Part shown: positions 1-5,569 of the stretch, piece after piece
Position numbering within the stretch: the stretch's first letter is position 1
How the letters are laid out: every line of letters begins with the position of its first letter
From: Candidatus Thorarchaeota archaeon
GTDB taxonomy: Archaea > Asgardarchaeota > Thorarchaeia > Thorarchaeales > Thorarchaeaceae
NCBI GenBank assembly: GCA_018238825.1
Contig: JABCSP010000128.1
Location: 1-6,471, forward strand
DNA: 6,471 nucleotides
Reading direction: 5' to 3'
The notes under the pieces: generated by a model
What the model was told of the DNA's origin: nothing
Databases searched by the model: none
The model's input: the letters and a program-made list of their open reading frames with translations, nothing else
Made by a program: the position numbers and the translations under genes

Positions 1-292
1 GGACTTTAGCTAGAATGAGAATGTGAGGGATTTTAACATGCTCTGGACATCGGACCTCGCATTGTTCACAAGTAAGACAATTCCAAACCAATTGGTTTTC
101 GGCAATCGATTTGTCACCAATTAGTATCTTCTGAAGAAACAACCTCGGATTGAAGGATGGTTCAATCTCAGCAACCGGACAGGCGCTTGTACATCGTCCG
201 CATTGATAGCATCTAAGCAACGTTTCGCCTTCAGGCTGTTCTAGAAGCCAACTCCTGAATTCCAAGTCCAACATTGTTTCTTGCGTGACCAT
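1..292 (-). CDS. HdrC-like 4Fe-4S ferredoxin protein (partial, N-terminal 97 residues)
   Basis: Read on the minus strand, the frame stays open from 292 to the window edge, so the C-terminus is missing. It holds two cysteine motifs of the form CxxCxxCxxxCP: C28, C31, C34, C38 (residues 28-39, CYQCGRCTSACP) and C72, C75, C78, C82 (residues 72-83, CLTCEQCEVRCP). A 'FNPRLF' segment lies between them and 'VKIPHI' follows the second. This spacing and these linking segments are those of the C subunit of heterodisulfide reductase, an electron-transfer subunit with two 4Fe-4S clusters that works with HdrB and HdrA; stand-alone HdrC-like proteins also occur. HdrB, HdrA or other redox partners would be expected beyond the left edge. 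I chose ATG at 292 because known HdrC proteins begin about 25 residues before the first cysteine and TATA-like sequence lies just upstream. The frame is open further, to an ATG at 382. An iron-sulfur subunit of another oxidoreductase is the main alternative. Confidence 0.85.
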   Translation of the reverse strand, partial: MVTQETMLDLEFRSWLLEQPEGETLLRCYQCGRCTSACPVAEIEPSFNPRLFLQKILIGDKSIAENQLVWNCLTCEQCEVRCPEHVKIPHILILAKV

Positions 293-329
293 CGTAAATC
301 CACAGCCTTGATTCTGGACATCAGCGAAC

Positions 330-350
330 AAAATAAAGGTCAATATATGG
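330..350 (-). promoter_or_regulatory. Possible TATA region for the HdrC-like gene
   Basis: On the minus strand two AT-rich boxes lie close together, CCATATATTG (350-341) and CCTTTATTTT (339-330). They are about 42-53 bases before the preferred ATG at 292. This would give a 5' leader of roughly 15-25 bases. Both boxes would lie inside the gene if the ATG at 382 were used, which favours the shorter start. The assignment is by eye only. Confidence 0.35.
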
Positions 351-431
351 ACATTGGTTGGTAATGTGCTTGAAGAACACATCCTCTTATTTTTTCTCTG
401 CTCAATTAGGAGCTTGGATAATTAAGTAAGC

Positions 432-441
432 ATAAATATAT
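432..441 (+). promoter_or_regulatory. TATA box, probable leaderless promoter of the AlkD-like gene
   Basis: ATAAATATAT is centred about 27 bases before the ATG at 464. Archaeal transcription normally starts about 25-30 bases after the TATA centre, so the transcript would begin at or next to the start codon. No Shine-Dalgarno sequence is visible before this ATG, which agrees with a leaderless message. Confidence 0.6.
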
Positions 442-463
442 TCTAATTGTCTATTCAATAATT

Positions 464-1147
464 ATGGTAATTCTGCGCTCCAAACAGATTCATTCTGAGC
501 TTGAAGCAATTGGCACTTCGGAACGTAGAGAGAAAAATGCTGGTTATCTGAAAACATCTTCTCTTAATTTCATTGGAGTGGAACTTCCAATAATCCATCG
601 CATAGTCAAGACCAACATTGAAGGGATGCAAATAGAAGAAATGCCGGACCTCATGGCCGAGCTATGGAAGACTGAAACTTTTGAAACCCGTTTAGCAGCT
701 ATTGATGTGTTGAAAGAATATGCTAAGAATGGCTCAGTTGACAAGGCCTTGGAAATTGCTGATAATTGGATAGATGATGCTGACACATGGGCGATTACTG
801 ATCCGTTAAGTTCACCAACTATTGGAAGTCTTATCCTTCGAGACCCTAAGGTTGAGGACGTACTAAAATCATGGCGAACTTCAGACAACTTCTGGAGAAG
901 ACGATGCTCATTCTTACCGTATCTACATTTATGCTTAAAGACACAATACAAACCCGAATACGCTCATAAGATACTGGAAGTAGTAACTCTCCACATATCC
1001 GATAAGGAATTCTTCGTTGGCAAAGCCGCAGGATGGGTTCTTCGAGAATTAAGTAAACGGGAACTTAACATAGTACGAGAGTATTTTGAAACGCACAGTC
1101 ATAAAATGACCAAGCTAGTGATTAGAGAGGGATCTAAGAAACTCTAA
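464..1147 (+). CDS. AlkD-family DNA alkylation repair glycosylase
   Basis: This 227-residue protein matches the HEAT-repeat-like DNA glycosylases that remove N3- and N7-alkylated purines (DNA_alkylation family; Bacillus cereus AlkD has 237 residues). By recalled alignment to AlkD, the key residues are kept. W109 and D113 in 'DTWAITDPLSSPTIG' (107-121) match AlkD Trp109 and Asp113. R147 in 'SDNFWRRR' (140-147) matches Arg148. W191 in 'KEFFVGKAAGWVLRE' (181-195) matches Trp187. The C-terminal block 'KEFF..KA.GWVLRE..K' is typical of the family. The protein is nearly all alpha-helical, with no signal peptide or membrane segment, so it should act in the cytoplasm. The gene has its own promoter and diverges from the HdrC-like gene. 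It is convergent with the next gene, with 24 bases between the two stop codons. Length and motifs indicate an intact gene. The substrate range cannot be told from sequence. Confidence 0.9.
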   Translation: MVILRSKQIHSELEAIGTSERREKNAGYLKTSSLNFIGVELPIIHRIVKTNIEGMQIEEMPDLMAELWKTETFETRLAAIDVLKEYAKNGSVDKALEIADNWIDDADTWAITDPLSSPTIGSLILRDPKVEDVLKSWRTSDNFWRRRCSFLPYLHLCLKTQYKPEYAHKILEVVTLHISDKEFFVGKAAGWVLRELSKRELNIVREYFETHSHKMTKLVIREGSKKL

Positions 1148-1171
1148 GGTATTCCCCCAGTATCATTAATA

Positions 1172-1798
1172 CTACTGAGAATGATAAAGGACAAACACAA
1201 GTATGGTAATAGGAATGTAGTACAATTCGTAGAAGATGATACGTTTGAACCAATAGCCTCGGGTATGCTGTTTCGCTCTGAGCCATGCTACCGCTTCATC
1301 AATATCTTCAGAATTCTCAAACTTACCAGTAAGCTCTAAATTCTCCATGAGAATCTCTCTTCTTGTAGTAAATGAAGTCGCTATCCAATAGATGAGTAGA
1401 GGTAGTGTCACAACAGCAATTACTCCAAAATAAAAGCAATACTCTAAACTCAGTAATACCCAACCAACGACGATAATTGTCAAAGAAACAATCATGTGAA
1501 TGATAGGTAAGACGTAGAGCAATGGACCATGTCTTGTCCCAAATGGATGTGCAATCTTCAAACGCATATTAGCAAAGAATGCTGCAGAAACCTCAATTGC
1601 TTCATCATTACTCCTTGCAAAGATATCGAGTATGATATTTGATTCTTGGACTTTGTGAATCACTCCTATGTCATCTCGGTGCATCCTTTTATGATATATC
1701 ACACTAATTGATTCGAATGGTTGATGAAATACTTCCTCCATCTGCAATCGGTCATAGATTACTCTGATATCATCAGCTAAACTTGTATTCTCAGACAT
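1172..1798 (-). CDS. Three-helix membrane protein of unknown function
   Basis: I do not recognise this 208-residue protein. Residues 1-92 form a soluble, charged domain with alternating hydrophobic strands (for example 'ESISVIYHKR', 29-38, and 'NIILDIFARS', 54-63). Two hydrophobic segments follow, at about 93-114 and 118-142. A basic and acidic region comes next (145-187, with 'SEDIDEAVAWLRAKQ' at 163-177), then a last hydrophobic segment at 188-205 that ends the protein. There is no signal peptide. Basic residues around 144-147 and 175-186 suggest that the loop between the second and third helices is cytoplasmic. The ATG at 1798 is preceded by GAGGGG (1815-1810) about 11 bases upstream, which may be a Shine-Dalgarno site. 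The cysteine-rich membrane protein gene ends 98 bases upstream on the same strand, but a separate TATA box lies in that gap, so joint transcription is uncertain. The gene is probably real, given its intact frame, start signals and membrane pattern. Confidence 0.75.
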   Translation of the reverse strand: MSENTSLADDIRVIYDRLQMEEVFHQPFESISVIYHKRMHRDDIGVIHKVQESNIILDIFARSNDEAIEVSAAFFANMRLKIAHPFGTRHGPLLYVLPIIHMIVSLTIIVVGWVLLSLEYCFYFGVIAVVTLPLLIYWIATSFTTRREILMENLELTGKFENSEDIDEAVAWLRAKQHTRGYWFKRIIFYELYYIPITILVFVLYHSQ

Positions 1799-1809
1799 TC
1801 GATATTCAT

Positions 1810-1815
1810 CCCCTC
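1810..1815 (-). promoter_or_regulatory. Possible ribosome binding site for the 1172-1798 gene
   Basis: GAGGGG on the minus strand is 11 bases before the ATG at 1798. It can pair partly with the anti-Shine-Dalgarno CCUCC of archaeal 16S rRNA. The spacing is a little long, so support for the start is only moderate. Confidence 0.4.
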
Positions 1816-1860
1816 AATTTGAGCCTCTAGGAGTACCTCTACTATAGTCTTGTACAGGGA

Positions 1861-1870
1861 TTAATATAAA
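1861..1870 (-). promoter_or_regulatory. TATA box upstream of the 1172-1798 gene
   Basis: TTTATATTAA on the minus strand sits in the 98-base gap between the two membrane protein genes. Transcription starting about 25 bases downstream would give a leader of about 40 bases that contains the GAGGGG site. This gene can therefore be transcribed apart from its upstream neighbour. Confidence 0.5.
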
Positions 1871-1896
1871 GGAGATGTTGGCTTAGCTCCAATTCC

Positions 1897-2529
1897 TCAG
1901 TAGATTTCTCCTTTCTCTAATGCTTCTAGGAATTTTACACGCTTCTCTTCTGTTACAGTATTTAGAACGCAACCAAAATTGGGACATTGAGAACATCCCC
2001 ACTGACGTAGGGTTACAAAGAATACAAGCGCCATGACTAATTGGATGACGAAGAATTCCCACCTATCAATCAGATAGAATGCTGGAGATAGAATATAGAA
2101 CGCTACAAAGATAAGAAAAAATGCTTGCCCACCCCGACTAATGTGACCTGGCTTGTATTTGAACAACTTGGGACTACCCCAATTACCCAGACAATAGAAG
2201 CGATTCTCTTTCCCATGTTCTTTTCCTGAGTATTCATAACAAGGACAGTGTCGGCATAGAACATACCACTCAAGTCCTCCAGCAAAGAAGAGCATACTAA
2301 TAATGAAGATGACTGGGATCATCAATATGCTCTCAGTCAGGATGAATGGACTCAATCCGAGGAATGTTCCAATATCAAAACTCAGTCCAAAATAGCTGAC
2401 TGACGAACCAATCATGCCCACTATTCCAACAATCATCGGAGCAAAACCAAAGATTCCAAACCATCTAACATCATGGAAATGATATCTAGCTACAACACCA
2501 CAATATGTTCTCTCTCTGTTTTCGTTCAA
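1897..2529 (-). CDS. Cysteine-rich four-helix membrane protein
   Basis: This 210-residue protein has four probable membrane helices (about 22-45, 60-84, 135-153 and 157-175) and two cysteine motifs. The first, C92-x2-C95-x-C97 plus C113, lies in the loop between helices 2 and 3 ('CRHCPC', then 'YCLGNWGSPKLFKYKPG' at 112-128). The second, C179-x2-C182-x4-C187, follows helix 4 ('GCSQCPNFGC', 178-187). With four helices both motifs fall on the same side of the membrane. The many Lys and Arg residues in that loop point to the cytoplasm. A metal site or Fe-S cluster built from both motifs is therefore plausible, but this is inference. I believe similar 'HCP...WG.PKL..Y.PG...C..CPNF.C.LN' proteins occur as hypothetical proteins in other archaea, but I cannot name a family. 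The start is TTG at 2529, because an in-frame TAA lies two codons before it and the next ATG is inside helix 1. The gene is head to head with a putative cytochrome b-like gene. Confidence 0.8.
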   Translation of the reverse strand: MNENRERTYCGVVARYHFHDVRWFGIFGFAPMIVGIVGMIGSSVSYFGLSFDIGTFLGLSPFILTESILMIPVIFIISMLFFAGGLEWYVLCRHCPCYEYSGKEHGKENRFYCLGNWGSPKLFKYKPGHISRGGQAFFLIFVAFYILSPAFYLIDRWEFFVIQLVMALVFFVTLRQWGCSQCPNFGCVLNTVTEEKRVKFLEALEKGEIY

Positions 2530-2558
2530 GGATTATGCCTTCTTCCTTACAATGACTT

Positions 2559-2568
2559 GGATAAATAG
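2559..2568 (-). promoter_or_regulatory. TATA box for the cysteine-rich membrane protein, in a 38-base divergent region
   Basis: CTATTTATCC on the minus strand is centred about 35 bases before the TTG start at 2529, leaving a leader of about 10 bases. It overlaps the first base of the GTG assigned to the divergent gene at 2568. The same bases read on the plus strand give GGATAAATAG. One AT-rich core may therefore serve both directions, or the divergent gene may start further downstream than drawn. Confidence 0.45.
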
Positions 2569-3236
2569 TGGGTCTATCTGAATATCTTTGTTCCTATAAC
2601 AATTTAATTTCAGCGACAACCACAACCACTTTAATACCATCTGATTCGACAACGAAGTCTACTGGTAACAAGGCGGGATCTAAAATAGTACGACAACGAA
2701 TTCAAATTCACAGGATTATTTCATGGGCGCTTGTTGTATTTTCACTCATAACAATTATTCTTGGATATTCGATTTCACGTCATTGGATTGCCGACTCAAC
2801 ATATGTGACCTCACTTCATTTAGTCTTTGAATGGGGCTTTATCATCTTGCTATTATTTCATGTTCTCTATACATTGAGATACATCAAAATCAGTAGTTTT
2901 AGACTATTGAAAAATCCCCGACTGCACTGGCTAAGAATTACTCAACAGATTACAAAATGGCTAATTCTAATCTTTGCAGGGTTAGTGATTCTTTCAGGTA
3001 TTTCATATTACGAATTCATCTTGGTTAATTTGATTCCATTTTCACAACATCAACGTTATGACATATTCCTAATCATTTCAATCATCTTTCATGTGATGGC
3101 GAGTGCCAAGCTAGCTCTAAAGCGCCGTCGAGTCAAAAGTAAGGGTTATGATATTGCCATCGTATTGATTGGTATTATCTTCCTGCTAATTGCACTTCTT
3201 CTACAACTTTCGAGATTAGGCCATGGTCCTACGTAG
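2568..3236 (+). CDS. Putative dihaem cytochrome b-like membrane protein
   Basis: This 222-residue protein has five hydrophobic helices at about 48-69, 83-103, 127-147, 163-183 and 195-214. Helix 2 carries H84 and H98 and helix 4 carries H161 and H175; each pair is exactly 14 residues apart. In cytochrome b and b6, helices B and D each carry two haem-ligand histidines about 14 residues apart, binding two b haems across the membrane. Helices 2 and 4 here are in the same order as B and D. A membrane electron-transfer role is inferred; the overall sequence is not recognisably cytochrome bc1 and could belong to a b561-like or DUF4405-like group. Helix 1 begins with H48. Residues 17-32 are Thr/Ser-rich. 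The GTG at 2568 is the only standard start after an in-frame TAA at 2562-2564, and no ATG occurs before the helices, so the true N-terminus is uncertain. The gene is divergent from the cysteine-rich membrane protein. Confidence 0.75.
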   Translation: MGLSEYLCSYNNLISATTTTTLIPSDSTTKSTGNKAGSKIVRQRIQIHRIISWALVVFSLITIILGYSISRHWIADSTYVTSLHLVFEWGFIILLLFHVLYTLRYIKISSFRLLKNPRLHWLRITQQITKWLILIFAGLVILSGISYYEFILVNLIPFSQHQRYDIFLIISIIFHVMASAKLALKRRRVKSKGYDIAIVLIGIIFLLIALLLQLSRLGHGPT

Positions 3237-3345
3237 TTTTCATAGCGGTTCAATATCCTAGCTGAAATCTAATAGTCTAGAGTTTCTGAGCTCGTGCACA
3301 AGTAGGAATGAAGAACCTGTACATTAATATTTCATTTGTGTGGAT

Positions 3346-4407
3346 TTACTTCAGGATGAAGTATTTGATAGCTAAGATTACAAGCACTCCATACACCACA
3401 CCTATAGAGATTACTAGAATCATCCTCAAAGTGAAATCCATAGGTTCCCATGCTGTAACCAACACACCTCCAGGAGCCGGAGTGGTTGTAGGTGGTTGAG
3501 TCACCGTTGTTGTGAGTAGGGTCAATGGTGATGAATGGTCTCTAGGATAGTGATCAACTGAACCAGCTGTACCCGAGATATAGTAGAATCCTGACCCACT
3601 AAAATCCGACCATAGATTGCCGATAGAAACACCATCATCCCATTCGTTATTATCTCCATTATCTATAGCACCCGACATTCCACCAACATGGATCTCATTA
3701 TTGAATACTCGATTTCCAGATGATGATCCAGTGATAGAAATTTGGTCTAGACTATTGTCACGAATGACATTGTTTACAATCAATGTATTATCAGTAAGTT
3801 CAATCGAAATTCCACTCGCCGCATTGTTTGATATATTACTTTCACCTATTCTCATGTTGCTGCTACAATCCACGAGATATACTCCATCTCCAGGTGCTCC
3901 ATCTATTGAACAAAAATGAACATCACAATCCTCAGATTGCTCAAATATAACACACGTTCCAGATAATGTACATTCGAAAAGATCGATACTTGCTGAAGCA
4001 AAAACATTGATACTATGCGCGTTGGCTGTTGTCACACAGCCCCAAATTAAACCATTTTGTGCGTTGTCAATATCGAGTGCAGAACCAAGAGATGTGGGTG
4101 AAAAGGTACAATCTACAATTCTGAAGTGAGCTGTTGTACTGCTAATACTAACACATGCACCATCTATTGTGTCAGTAAATTCGAGAAGTTCGATTATATA
4201 CGGGTCACCTAATATTCCTGAACCAGACCAACCTTCAGTGGCAAAATCCGCATTAGAGTTTATGACCATGGGAGGACTATATGTATACACTTGACAAGGA
4301 ATGAAATTGTCATCCGTAAAATTTGATTCAGATATCGAAGTCTTGTTACAACTAACGGCACACACTGATATCGTAAGTAAAAGAATCAAGAACAATGATT
4401 TCTTCAT
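3346..4407 (-). CDS. Secreted, membrane-anchored right-handed beta-helix protein
   Basis: This 353-residue surface protein has a signal peptide (basic start, hydrophobic 4-19), an extracellular domain, a Thr/Pro linker (298-313) and a C-terminal membrane helix (about 328-350) with a short basic tail. Residues 48-74 contain the block 'I.SNADF...GW.GSG..GDPYIIE'. Repeating short strands follow (about 85-245), with regular Asn, Cys and hydrophobic ladder positions, as in NosD/PbH1 right-handed beta-helix repeats. Residues 253-289 contain 'NEWDDGVSIGNLWSDFSGSG' and a '..GTAGSVDHYPR' ending, a block that often closes such domains in Asgard surface proteins. The fold is well supported; the ligand is unknown, and these domains are often linked to sugars or adhesion. 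Eleven cysteines, seven of them within residues 100-181, are unusual for a secreted archaeal protein and may form disulfides. The start overlaps the previous gene's stop (ATGA, 4407-4404) and follows a strong GAGGAGG site, so the two are translationally coupled. Confidence 0.88.
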   Translation of the reverse strand: MKKSLFLILLLTISVCAVSCNKTSISESNFTDDNFIPCQVYTYSPPMVINSNADFATEGWSGSGILGDPYIIELLEFTDTIDGACVSISSTTAHFRIVDCTFSPTSLGSALDIDNAQNGLIWGCVTTANAHSINVFASASIDLFECTLSGTCVIFEQSEDCDVHFCSIDGAPGDGVYLVDCSSNMRIGESNISNNAASGISIELTDNTLIVNNVIRDNSLDQISITGSSSGNRVFNNEIHVGGMSGAIDNGDNNEWDDGVSIGNLWSDFSGSGFYYISGTAGSVDHYPRDHSSPLTLLTTTVTQPPTTTPAPGGVLVTAWEPMDFTLRMILVISIGVVYGVLVILAIKYFILK

Positions 4408-4748
4408 TCTCTTTCCTCCTCATAGTATCGATCATCTGGATCTATATTGTCTACAATGTCATGTAGAGATTCTACATCCTCTTCACTTTGTGGTTCTTTT
4501 GAAACAGGATTCAATCCATAATTCACAATGTTGTCCAAGGTTTTCTTTCCTAAACGTACAAGAAGGAGAAGTCCTAATATTGTTAGTGCAAATAGCGGTA
4601 ATGAAAGATTGTACCACCAGATTTGATGACCTGCAATTATGTCTATAACGACTACATATGTACCATAACCAAAAATGAAGATAATACAAATCGCAGTTCC
4701 TAATTCCCACCTTTTTGAACCCCAAGTCACCTGCATACCTATTACCAC
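4404..4748 (-). CDS. Small two-helix membrane protein, first gene of the surface-protein operon
   Basis: I do not recognise this 114-residue protein. It has two hydrophobic helices (about 17-39 and 46-66), a basic stretch right after the second (R65, K68, K69) and a long acidic tail (87-114, ending in 'RYYEEERE'). The basic flank suggests that both termini face the cytoplasm. Its stop codon overlaps the start of the beta-helix gene by four bases. The two are therefore almost certainly one transcript, and the product may help export or anchor the surface protein; that role is inferred from context only. GTG at 4748 is chosen because a TATA box lies about 27 bases upstream, fitting a leaderless message. 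ATG at 4736, four codons in, is the alternative start. The upstream frame stays open but offers no ATG before the promoter. Confidence 0.75.
   Translation of the reverse strand: MVIGMQVTWGSKRWELGTAICIIFIFGYGTYVVVIDIIAGHQIWWYNLSLPLFALTILGLLLLVRLGKKTLDNIVNYGLNPVSKEPQSEEDVESLHDIVDNIDPDDRYYEEERE
4415..4421 (-). promoter_or_regulatory. Strong Shine-Dalgarno site inside the upstream gene, for the beta-helix protein
   Basis: GAGGAGG on the minus strand lies 7 bases before the ATG at 4407, within the last codons of the 114-residue gene. It is the best ribosome binding site in the window and fixes the beta-helix start. The operon's internal gene uses Shine-Dalgarno initiation, while its first gene appears leaderless, a common archaeal arrangement. 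Confidence 0.75.
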
Positions 4749-4771
4749 GTATTGCTTGTTTAGAATAATCC

Positions 4772-4779
4772 AGTATAAA
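4772..4779 (-). promoter_or_regulatory. TATA box for the surface-protein operon
   Basis: TTTTATAC on the minus strand is centred about 27 bases before the GTG at 4748, placing the transcription start at or beside the start codon. A second AT-rich stretch, ATAAATAT (4786-4779), abuts it and could be used instead. The site lies in the 96-base divergent region shared with the gene that begins at 4845. Confidence 0.5.
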
Positions 4780-4803
4780 ATATTTATCTCTTTCAGAATT
4801 GAG

Positions 4804-4812
4804 AATATTTAT
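4804..4812 (+). promoter_or_regulatory. Possible TATA box for the signal-peptide protein at 4845
   Basis: AATATTTAT is centred 31 bases before a TTG at 4839 and 37 bases before the ATG at 4845. A start site about 25 bases downstream would give a leader of only 5-12 bases. No Shine-Dalgarno sequence is seen. Confidence 0.4.
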
Positions 4813-4844
4813 GTGTAGGTTTGACACTGAAAACATGATTGAGT

Positions 4845-5480
4845 ATGCGTGGGACAGGGGTAATCTTAGGAATTGTGCTTCTATTTATATTAGTTCAGAT
4901 GCCAATTCAAGCAGATGCAGGTCAAACAGGACGAACACCTACATGGCAGAATGGTCTCCAAATAGATGTCGATGTTGAGAATAGTGACTATTGGGCGACT
5001 GGTTCAGTTTCTGAGATTTTCTTTACTCTCACATTACTCGATGTTGGTTCTATTACAGATTTCAAATCACTCATATTTGAAGTAACAGTGATGACTGAGA
5101 TTAACTATACGGGGACATTTACGGTTATTGATCCATGGAATGCTGTTGGGGATGAATCACGGATAGTTGGTAGATTCACAGTTACTAATGAAGACGTAAA
5201 TAATGCTGGCTGGGATATTTATATGGCTTCATTCTATTACAACTTCTCTGTTATGGCGGATACAACAAGTGATACTGATATTCGATTCTATACTCATGTC
5301 TATGAAGGAACCCCCCTCAATATCTCAACCTTCAGTTTCATTGTCTTCTGGCCATTTCCGCCTATTGTTCTAATGGCTGGAGTTTATTGGAGTCTCTACA
5401 TCGGATTAAAACGATTCAATAAGAGGTTTGAAGGACTGGAATCTAACAATACAGAAACAGAAAAATCAGAAGATCAGTGA
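4845..5480 (+). CDS. Signal-peptide and TM-anchored extracellular protein, function unknown
   Basis: From the ATG at 4845 this is a 211-residue protein. An N-terminal signal peptide (hydrophobic 6-18) has a likely cleavage site after 'QADA' near residue 25. The extracellular part, about 130 residues, alternates hydrophobic and polar positions as in a beta-sandwich and has three N-x-S/T glycosylation sequons (NYT, NFS, NIS). A single hydrophobic helix at about 163-187 is followed by a basic then acidic cytoplasmic tail. This layout is a type I membrane protein with most of its mass outside the cell. I do not recognise the family. A TTG at 4839 in the same frame would add two residues; ATG 4845 gives the more usual short basic start (MRGT). 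The gene diverges from the beta-helix operon over a short shared promoter region, so all three envelope proteins may be controlled together, although nothing in the sequence proves this. Confidence 0.8.
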   Translation: MRGTGVILGIVLLFILVQMPIQADAGQTGRTPTWQNGLQIDVDVENSDYWATGSVSEIFFTLTLLDVGSITDFKSLIFEVTVMTEINYTGTFTVIDPWNAVGDESRIVGRFTVTNEDVNNAGWDIYMASFYYNFSVMADTTSDTDIRFYTHVYEGTPLNISTFSFIVFWPFPPIVLMAGVYWSLYIGLKRFNKRFEGLESNNTETEKSEDQ

Positions 5481-5536
5481 TTACTATAGTGGAGGTATTC
5501 ATCTGATTAGAATAATCTCCGAATCATTGAGAGAAT

Positions 5537-5546
5537 CTTACTTAAG
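5537..5546 (+). promoter_or_regulatory. Possible TATA-like element for the AlkX/YcaQ-like gene
   Basis: CTTACTTAAG is centred about 28 bases before the ATG at 5570, at the distance expected for a leaderless transcript. It is a poor match to a TATA consensus, and the call rests mainly on spacing and on the lack of a Shine-Dalgarno site. Confidence 0.35.
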
Positions 5547-5569
5547 CCTGATATTCACTTAGCCAGTTT

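Noticed and set aside
293..382. Longer HdrC-like start at ATG 382
   Set aside because: The frame is open, but the extra 30 residues are unlike known HdrC N-termini and the likely TATA boxes at 330-350 would lie inside the gene. ATG 292 is preferred.
544..951. Minus-strand open frame of 135 codons
   Set aside because: It lies fully inside the well-supported AlkD-like gene on the other strand and encodes nothing recognisable.
3237..3345. Terminator between the convergent genes
   Set aside because: Only a single short T-run (TTTT at 3237-3240) is present, with no convincing hairpin or repeated oligo-T, so no terminator is called in this gap.
3308..3919. Plus-strand open frames at 3308-3499 and 3617-3919
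   Set aside because: Both lie mostly or wholly opposite the beta-helix gene, lack start signals, and their translations show no domain or membrane pattern.
3362..4407. Lipoprotein signal in the beta-helix protein (Cys at residue 20)
   Set aside because: The residues before the Cys are A-V-S, a poor lipobox at position -3, and the protein already has a C-terminal membrane anchor, so lipid attachment is not claimed.
4301..4836. Open frames at 4301-4648 (plus) and 4483-4836 (minus)
   Set aside because: They overlap the two-helix protein and the operon junction, which have clear membrane segments, start signals and an ATGA coupling. The alternative translations are low-complexity shadows.
5505..5517. 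GATTA-GAA-TAATC inverted repeat
   Set aside because: A 5-base perfect inverted repeat between genes is expected by chance in AT-rich DNA. No T-run follows and it is not at an evident operator position.
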